From the NCBI GenBank assembly GCA_022865545.1, contig JALHTA010000109.1, positions 1-12,392 of the forward strand: a stretch of DNA of 12,392 nt, written 5' to 3'. This stretch comes from Actinomycetota bacterium. Its GTDB lineage: Bacteria; Actinomycetota; Humimicrobiia; Humimicrobiales; Humimicrobiaceae. This document shows, piece after piece, positions 7,340 through 12,392 of this stretch (the first letter of the stretch is position 1; every line of letters begins with the position of its first letter). A program made the translations under genes and the position numbers. A model generated the notes under the pieces. The model was not told where the DNA came from, did not search any database, and was given only the letters and a program-made list of their open reading frames with translations.

Positions 7340-7350
7340 TGGCAAGATGA
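7337..7350 (+). promoter_or_regulatory. Overlapping stop/start chain at the recJ-rel junction
   Basis: The recJ TAA (7337-7339) overlaps an ATG at 7339-7341 as TAATG. That ATG opens a three-codon ORF, ATG-GCA-AGA-TGA, whose TGA (7348-7350) overlaps the rel ATG (7347-7349) as ATGA. No Shine-Dalgarno for rel is seen nearby. Ribosomes ending recJ could reinitiate in two steps and reach rel. The overlaps are seen directly; the coupling role is inference. Confidence 0.4.
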
Positions 7351-9554
7351 GTCCCAACCTTAAAGACAAAGTAGAAAGTACAGATTCTGACAAGATCTTT
7401 AAAGAGCTTGTCGGGAAAATAAAAGGCTATAATCCGAACGCCGATATAAAACTTTTAGATAAGGCATACTCGACTGCAAAAAAATACCATGATAATCAAT
7501 TCCGTAAATCAGGAGAGCCTTTTATAGTCCATCCCCTAAGCGTAGGGATGATACTTGCCGATATTGAATTGGACCAGACGTCTATTGCTGCGGCAATACT
7601 ACATGATGTTGTGGAGGATACAGAATATAATCTTGAAAAGGTAACAAGTGAATTCGGAAACAGTATAGCCAGGATCATAAACGGTGTCACCAAACTTGAT
7701 AAACTGGTATTCAATACAAGGGAAGAACAGCAGGTAAGTGATATAAGAAAAATGATTATCGCGATGTCTGAGGATGTAAGGATAATAATAGTCAAGCTTG
7801 CTGACAGACTCCATAATATGCGTACACTTTCACATCTTAATAAGGAAAGAAGAAAAGATATAGCCAAGGAAACATTGGAAGTCTATGCACCGATAGCTCA
7901 CAGGCTCGGGATCTATCAGATAAAGTCAGAGCTAGAGGACCTTAGTTTTCAATACCTTCAAAAAAAGGAATACCAGAAGATCAAGGAGATGATAGATGAA
8001 AAGCTTAAAGAAAGAAAAATACTTGTAGATGAAGCTATAGTACTTGTTAAAAAAGAATTAAGGGAAATAAATGTCGATGCTGATATAAGCGGAAGGATCA
8101 AATCTTATAACAGCATATATAGTAAGATAACTGAGCAGAACAGAAAATTTGAGGATATATATGATGTAATAGCAATAAGGATAATAGTAGATGATGTAAA
8201 AAATTGCTATACCGCCCTGGGTATAATACATTCATTATGGAAACCTGTTCCCGGAAGGTTTAAAGATTTTATCGCCAATCCAAAATTCAATATGTATCAG
8301 TCACTGCACACGACTGTTATCGGATTAAAAGGAAAACCTCTTGAAATCCAGATAAGGACATATGAAATGCATAAGGTCGCGGAATATGGTATTGCTGCAC
8401 ATTATAAATATAAAGAGGGTGGTCCGAAATTAAGCGAATTTGATAAAAGAGTAGCCTGGATAAGGCAAGTTTTGGATTGGCAGAAAGAGCTGAAAGATCC
8501 CCAGGAATACATGGAATCATTAAAGTTAGACTTATTTGAAGAAGAGGTCTTTATTTTTACTCCCAAAGGAAGGGTGATGAATCTTCCCAAGGGGGCCACC
8601 CCAATAGATTTTGCATATTTGGTCCATACAGATATTGGACATAATGCATTGGGAGCCAAGATAAATGGGGTTATGGTACCTATTGAAAGTACTCTTGATA
8701 ATGGAGATATAGTCGAAATAATAGTCTCAAAAAGTCCAAAAGGACCTTCCAGGGATTGGCTAAATATTGTAAAGACTTCAAGGGCAAAAAATAAAATAAG
8801 ACAGTGGTTCTCAAAGGAGCAAAGACAGGAGACATATACTACCGGTAGAGAGATCATGTTAAAGATCCTAAGGAAGAACAGCCTTTCCTTTAAAACTGTT
8901 GGGGGCAACCTGTTTGAAGAAGTGGCAAAGGAGATGAACTTTGATAAAGCCGACACTCTTTTCAGGAGCATAGGTTCCCATAAAGTATCAGCACATCATG
9001 TTTTTACAAAAATAATAAAGAACCTAAACCAGACTGATGATAAAAAAGAACTGACTATTGATGATATCCGTAAAAAAGAAACAGAAAAGAAAAAGGGCAG
9101 CGGGATAAATGTAAAAGGTATGGAAGAAGTCCTGGTCACCATTGCAAAATGCTGTAATCCTGTACCCGGGGATAAGATAGTAGGTTATATCACCAGAGGT
9201 AAGGGAATATCTGTCCACAGAATAGATTGCACAAATGTGAACACTCTTATGAGCACGGAAAATGAGCGCTTTATCGAAGTAAACTGGGACAGCAAGGCTC
9301 CAAATAAATTTAATGCTGAGATTCAGATCGAAGCTCTTAACCGGACGAAACTCTTGAGGGATATAACAAATGTTATTGGAGAGTATGACCTCAATATTCT
9401 TAGTGCACACACACTTAAGATGGACAAAGCCGGTCATATTAAGTTAAGGTTCCTTATAGAGATAAATAATAAATATATTTTAAAAGATGTAATAAATAAT
9501 ATCATGCAGATAGATTCTATCTATGATGTTTTCAGGATATTACCTAGAAAGTAA
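7347..9554 (+). CDS. rel: Rel/SpoT-type bifunctional (p)ppGpp synthetase/hydrolase
   Basis: This long RSH enzyme makes and degrades (p)ppGpp in the stringent response. The 735-residue length is standard. The hydrolase HD domain is intact: RKSGEPFIVHPLSVG (53-67), AAILHDVVEDT (82-92) and LADRLHNMRT (151-160). The synthetase domain has GRIKSYNSIYSK (249-260), FEDIYDVIAIRIIV (268-281), GRFKDFIANPKFNMYQSLH (303-321) and EIQIRTYEMHKVAEYGIAAH (333-352). The RFKD sequence is the RxKD form found in bifunctional Rel/SpoT rather than the ExDD of monofunctional RelA. A TGS domain (about 402-462, FTPKGRVMNLPKGATPIDFA), the cysteine motif AKCCNPVPGD (600-609) with HRIDC (624-628), and a C-terminal ACT domain (about 658-735) complete it. 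GRIKS differs from the common GRPKH. The start is ATG 7347, seven bases after recJ and linked by the overlap chain there. No apt gene lies between recJ and rel. Confidence 0.96.
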   Translation: MSPNLKDKVESTDSDKIFKELVGKIKGYNPNADIKLLDKAYSTAKKYHDNQFRKSGEPFIVHPLSVGMILADIELDQTSIAAAILHDVVEDTEYNLEKVTSEFGNSIARIINGVTKLDKLVFNTREEQQVSDIRKMIIAMSEDVRIIIVKLADRLHNMRTLSHLNKERRKDIAKETLEVYAPIAHRLGIYQIKSELEDLSFQYLQKKEYQKIKEMIDEKLKERKILVDEAIVLVKKELREINVDADISGRIKSYNSIYSKITEQNRKFEDIYDVIAIRIIVDDVKNCYTALGIIHSLWKPVPGRFKDFIANPKFNMYQSLHTTVIGLKGKPLEIQIRTYEMHKVAEYGIAAHYKYKEGGPKLSEFDKRVAWIRQVLDWQKELKDPQEYMESLKLDLFEEEVFIFTPKGRVMNLPKGATPIDFAYLVHTDIGHNALGAKINGVMVPIESTLDNGDIVEIIVSKSPKGPSRDWLNIVKTSRAKNKIRQWFSKEQRQETYTTGREIMLKILRKNSLSFKTVGGNLFEEVAKEMNFDKADTLFRSIGSHKVSAHHVFTKIIKNLNQTDDKKELTIDDIRKKETEKKKGSGINVKGMEEVLVTIAKCCNPVPGDKIVGYITRGKGISVHRIDCTNVNTLMSTENERFIEVNWDSKAPNKFNAEIQIEALNRTKLLRDITNVIGEYDLNILSAHTLKMDKAGHIKLRFLIEINNKYILKDVINNIMQIDSIYDVFRILPRK

Positions 9555-9560
9555 ATAGTT

Positions 9561-10190
9561 TTGAAAATAGAAAAGTTAATTCTTGGTTATTTTGCAGTAA
9601 ATTGTTATATAGTAGAACTTAAGGACCTTAAGATATTGATCGATCCAGGGGCAGATTTTAAAGCCCTGCAAGAGTTTTTGATCTCAAAAAATATCAGGCC
9701 GGACATTATAATAAATACACATGGGCACTATGACCATATAGGCGCCGTCCCTGAACTGATGGAAGAATACGGCATCACTTTCTATATAGACAGGGAAGAA
9801 GAACAGATTGTAATAGATCCTGAAAAAAATTGTTCTTCAATTTTTAGTCAAAATACACTATCATTAAAAACTTATAATTTGATAAGTAGTGCAGATAAGA
9901 AATATTTTAATAGTTTTGGAATTGATATAATCAAGACTCCCGGACATACGCCGGGCAGCATTATAATTAAGATTGAAAAAAAACTTTTTACAGGAGATCT
10001 TCTTTTTAGGGGTGCAATCGGAAGAACGGACCTTCCGGGTGGAAGTTTGAGTGATATAAAAAGTTCTCTTTTAAAGCTTAAGAGATTTGATAAGGATTTT
10101 GAGGTTTTTCCCGGGCATGGTCCTGGCACAGGTCTTGAAGATGAACTTAAGACAAATCCTTATCTGGATAGTGATTTTTTAGATGGATGA
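9561..10190 (+). CDS. MBL-fold metallo-hydrolase, glyoxalase-II-like
   Basis: This 209-residue protein belongs to the short metallo-beta-lactamase-fold hydrolases related to glyoxalase II (YcbL/GloB-like). The two-metal site is complete: INTHGHYDHIGAVPEL (51-66) with His54, His56, Asp58 and His59; TPGHTPGSI (126-134) with His129; TGDLLFRGAIGRTDLPGG (144-161) with Asp146; and FPGHGP (183-188) with His186. It lacks the roughly 80-residue C-terminal substrate-binding domain of full glyoxalase II, so thioester hydrolysis is plausible but the substrate is unknown. The start is TTG 9561, six bases after the rel stop, because MKIEKLILGYFAVNCYIV matches the family start; only a weak Shine-Dalgarno (GAAAG) precedes it. 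A gene of this type between rel and hisS is common in Clostridia and Actinobacteria. In Bacillota dtd often sits here as well; it is absent. Confidence 0.93.
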   Translation: MKIEKLILGYFAVNCYIVELKDLKILIDPGADFKALQEFLISKNIRPDIIINTHGHYDHIGAVPELMEEYGITFYIDREEEQIVIDPEKNCSSIFSQNTLSLKTYNLISSADKKYFNSFGIDIIKTPGHTPGSIIIKIEKKLFTGDLLFRGAIGRTDLPGGSLSDIKSSLLKLKRFDKDFEVFPGHGPGTGLEDELKTNPYLDSDFLDG

Positions 10191-10209
10191 CTTTAAGGGT
10201 CCTACCATC

Positions 10210-10214
10210 AAGGA
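10210..10214 (+). promoter_or_regulatory. Shine-Dalgarno favouring the ATG start of hisS
   Basis: AAGGA lies six bases before ATG 10221. A GTG at 10218 is in frame and immediately precedes the ATG, but it would leave only three bases after AAGGA, so ATG 10221 is the better start. Confidence 0.6.
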
Positions 10215-10220
10215 AAGGTG

Positions 10221-11504
10221 ATGAAATTGGTAATAAATTCCCCGAGAGGGACCGCTGATATATATGGCGAAGACATAAAATACCGTGATTTTATAAATAA
10301 TGCTGCACGAACTATTTTTAAGATCTTTAATTTTAATGAATTGATTACTCCTGCATTTGAATATACAGAAGTCTTTTCAAGAAGCATAGGGGAAGAGACC
10401 GATATTGTTCAAAAAGAGATGTATACTTTTAATGACAAAAAGGGAAGGTCCCTTACGCTTAGACCGGAAGGTACAGCTGCTGTAGTAAGGGCCGCTGTTG
10501 AGAAGAAGATGTTTGGTTCCGGTAATCTTCCCATTAAACTCTTCTATATAGGTAATATGTTCAGGTATGAGAGACCTCAAAAGGGCAGGATGAGGGAATT
10601 TTGGCAGCTTGGTGTAGAAGCGCTTGGTAGTGATAATCCGGTTCTTGATGCTGAAATAATATGGATGTTAAATCTGATCTTTAAGAGATTAGGATTTAAA
10701 AACCTGGTTCTGCTGGTAAATAGTATCGGATGTTTAAAATGTAGGAAATCTTTTATACAGGAATTTAAAAAATACCTGGAACCAAAAAAAGCAGGACTTT
10801 GCGGAGATTGCATAAAAAGGCTCAAAAATAATCCATTAAGGATATTTGACTGTAAGGTAGGTGGATGCGCCGAAATAGCACAAAAAGGACCAAAGATCTC
10901 AGGATATCTATGCAGCAGTTGTAAAACACATTTCAAAGACCTGACTGATGCATTATCCAGTCTTTCGGTAGATTATAAAATATCTGATTCACTTGTTAGG
11001 GGATTTGAATACTATACGAAGACTGTATTTGAAATAATTTCAAATGATCTTGAAAGTGCCCAGAACGCCCTTGGCGGCGGCGGAAGATACGATAATCTAA
11101 TAGGACAGTTTGGCGGACCAGAATTGCCTGCTATTGGTTTTGCGGTAGGTATTGACCGCACCATCATGCTGATGAAGGACCTCGGAATTGGCTACGGGCC
11201 GGATACTAAAAATATTAGGGCATATCTGGTATCACTTAATGATGAGTGTAAAGGCTATATGTTAGAGATACTTAGGCTACTGCGGGATTCAGGTATAAGC
11301 TGTGATATAAATTATACTTCCCGCAGCATGAAGGCCGAGATAAAAAAAGCAGAGAAGCTTGAATTCGATATTATTGCTTTTCTTGGTGAAGATGAGCTCA
11401 AGAATGATTCAGTTACAATTAAAGATCTAAAGGATTTTAAACAATATACAGTAAGTAAAAAAGAAATTGTTGGAAAGATATTCGAAATAGCAGGGAGAAT
11501 TTAA
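10221..11504 (+). CDS. hisS: HisRS, histidyl-tRNA synthetase
   Basis: This class II synthetase charges tRNA-His. The 427-residue length is normal. It has the N-terminal INSPRGTADI (5-14), motif 1 near ITPAFEYTEVF (42-52), LTLRPEGTAAVVRA (78-91), motif 2 FRYERPQKGRMREFWQLGVE (114-133), the histidine-binding LVRGFEYYTKTVFE (258-271) with the catalytic Arg260, GGGGRYDNLI (285-294), motif 3 AIGFAVGIDR (304-313), and a C-terminal anticodon-binding domain (about 331-427). The common LVRGLDYY is LVRGFEYY here. The insertion domain carries eight cysteines in four pairs (171/174, 194/197, 211/216, 231/234), a zinc-knuckle-like pattern as in several Clostridia and Thermotoga HisRS proteins as I recall them. 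It begins 30 bases after the MBL gene with its own Shine-Dalgarno and ends one base before aspS. Confidence 0.97.
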   Translation: MKLVINSPRGTADIYGEDIKYRDFINNAARTIFKIFNFNELITPAFEYTEVFSRSIGEETDIVQKEMYTFNDKKGRSLTLRPEGTAAVVRAAVEKKMFGSGNLPIKLFYIGNMFRYERPQKGRMREFWQLGVEALGSDNPVLDAEIIWMLNLIFKRLGFKNLVLLVNSIGCLKCRKSFIQEFKKYLEPKKAGLCGDCIKRLKNNPLRIFDCKVGGCAEIAQKGPKISGYLCSSCKTHFKDLTDALSSLSVDYKISDSLVRGFEYYTKTVFEIISNDLESAQNALGGGGRYDNLIGQFGGPELPAIGFAVGIDRTIMLMKDLGIGYGPDTKNIRAYLVSLNDECKGYMLEILRLLRDSGISCDINYTSRSMKAEIKKAEKLEFDIIAFLGEDELKNDSVTIKDLKDFKQYTVSKKEIVGKIFEIAGRI

Positions 11505-11505
11505 T

Positions 11506-12392
11506 ATGGGAGACTCTAGATTTAAAACAGGAATGCGGTCAAATCTCTGTTCTGAGATGAATGCAAACTTTGTCGGAAAACATGTAAACCTTTGTGGTTG
11601 GGTAAATAAAAGAAGGGATCATGGAAAATTGATTTTTATAGACCTAAGGGACTTTTCAGGTATTGTCCAACTTGTCTTTGACCCCAATTCTTTTAGTGAA
11701 GCCTACGGGTCCGGAAAGGATATAAGGAATGAGTTTGTAATACAAGCATCCGGGGAAGTAAGAAAACGTTCCGGGGAAGCTATAAATAAAAATATCCCTA
11801 CTGGAGAGATAGAAGTAATAGTATCTTCGGTAAAAATATTCTCAAGATCTAAAACACCGCCTTTTATGCTGGAACATAGGGACAGGGTGGATGAAAATAC
11901 AAGATTAAAATACAGGTATATCGATTTAAGATCAGAACAGATGCAGCGTAATATCCGTTTGAGACATGAGATAACCAAAATGACCAGGGATTATTTTAAC
12001 TCAATCGGTTTTATTGAAGTTGAAACACCTATTCTTGCCAAAAGCACTCCTGAAGGAGCAAGAGATTTTCTTGTGCCGTCACGTATTAATCCGGGTAAAT
12101 TTTATGCACTTCCTCAATCTCCCCAGCTATTTAAACAAACACTTATGTTTTCCGGATTTGACAGGATATACCAGATAGCAAGATGTTTTAGGGATGAAGA
12201 CCTCCGGGCTGACCGCCAGCCGGAATTTACGCAGGTCGACCTGGAAATGACTTTTGTAGAGATCGGTGATGTAATAAATACCATAGAAGGTCTTTTCAAT
12301 GAGATATTTGAAAAGGTGCTAAAAAGAAGCATCACTACACCTTTCCGTAGAATAAATTGGCAGGAAAGTATGGAAAGATTCGGTAGCGATAA
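11506..12392 (+). CDS. aspS: AspRS, aspartyl-tRNA synthetase (5' part, runs off the window)
   Basis: The reading frame is open from ATG 11506 to the right edge, giving 295 of an expected roughly 590 residues. AspRS is a class II synthetase that charges tRNA-Asp. Visible parts are the N-terminal OB-fold anticodon-binding domain (about 22-115, CGWVNKRRDHGKLIFIDLRD at 30-49, and TGEIEVIVSSVKIFSRSKTP at 99-118), RYIDLRSEQMQRNIRLRHEI (137-156), motif 1 FIEVETPIL (169-177), TPEGARDFLVPSR (181-193), LPQSPQLFKQTLM (202-214), and motif 2 around ARCFRDEDLRADRQPEFTQVDLEM (225-248). His39 within RRDHG matches the His reported in non-discriminating bacterial AspRS. GGGAG (11493-11497) lies eight bases before the ATG, inside the end of hisS. 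The hisS-aspS pair is usual in Bacillota. Confidence 0.96.
   Translation, partial: MGDSRFKTGMRSNLCSEMNANFVGKHVNLCGWVNKRRDHGKLIFIDLRDFSGIVQLVFDPNSFSEAYGSGKDIRNEFVIQASGEVRKRSGEAINKNIPTGEIEVIVSSVKIFSRSKTPPFMLEHRDRVDENTRLKYRYIDLRSEQMQRNIRLRHEITKMTRDYFNSIGFIEVETPILAKSTPEGARDFLVPSRINPGKFYALPQSPQLFKQTLMFSGFDRIYQIARCFRDEDLRADRQPEFTQVDLEMTFVEIGDVINTIEGLFNEIFEKVLKRSITTPFRRINWQESMERFGSD

Noticed and set aside
7496..7867. 123-codon open frame on the - strand inside rel
   Set aside because: Antisense to the conserved HD domain; a Ser/Leu/Ile-rich translation with no recognisable domain.
8402..8971. 189-codon open frame on the - strand inside rel
   Set aside because: It lies wholly within the well-supported rel gene, its product shows no family motifs, and long antisense frames are expected in such codon usage.
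10577..10936. 119-codon open frame on the - strand inside hisS
   Set aside because: Antisense to HisRS motif 2 and the cysteine-rich insertion; no motif and no ribosome binding site recognised.
1..12392. Mobile elements, CRISPR arrays, tRNA or rRNA genes, phage or defence genes
   Set aside because: Searched by eye on both strands; every sizeable stretch is explained by conserved housekeeping genes and no such elements were recognised.

Overview
This window is a compact run of bacterial housekeeping genes, all on the + strand. It comes from an AT-rich genome whose genes prefer ATA for isoleucine and AGA/AGG for arginine. The gene order is ruvB (3' end), queA, tgt, yajC, secD, secF, recJ, rel, an MBL-fold hydrolase, hisS and aspS (5' part). 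This closely follows the ruvB-queA-tgt-yajC-secDF-recJ-rel-hisS-aspS neighbourhood known from Bacillota (especially Clostridia). Part of it, including an MBL hydrolase between rel and hisS, also resembles Actinobacteria. The window therefore suggests a deep-branching, Gram-positive-related (Terrabacteria) lineage, possibly uncultured. I cannot fix the phylum from the sequence alone.

Layout. Positions 1-270 hold the C-terminal DNA-binding end of RuvB (Holliday junction branch migration). Positions 286-2470 hold queA and tgt, which install and mature queuosine in tRNA. The only sizeable gap (2471-2589, 119 bases) follows; it carries a hairpin that overlaps the tgt stop codon and a TATAAT box, so it may separate two transcription units. 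Positions 2590-5589 encode the Sec accessory complex YajC-SecD-SecF. Positions 5591-9554 encode the RecJ single-strand exonuclease and a bifunctional ppGpp synthetase/hydrolase. Positions 9561-10190 encode a glyoxalase-II-like metallo-hydrolase. Positions 10221-12392 encode HisRS and a truncated AspRS.

From secF onward genes are separated by 1-30 bases, which fits co-transcription. Several genes (tgt, recJ, rel) lack a visible Shine-Dalgarno sequence. At the recJ/rel junction the RecJ stop, a three-codon mini-ORF and the rel start overlap in a chain (TAATG then ATGA). Functionally the cluster joins tRNA modification and charging, protein export, DNA repair and the stringent response.

I looked for an undescribed system and did not find one: no mobile elements, CRISPR, toxin-antitoxin, phage genes or RNA genes are visible. 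The points worth a second look are subtle: a YajC with an extra N-terminal signal-like segment and cysteine, a three-fold acidic repeat in the SecD periplasmic domain, an AspRS His typical of non-discriminating enzymes, a replaced His in RecJ, the recJ/rel junction, and a hairpin followed by an A-tract rather than a T-tract.
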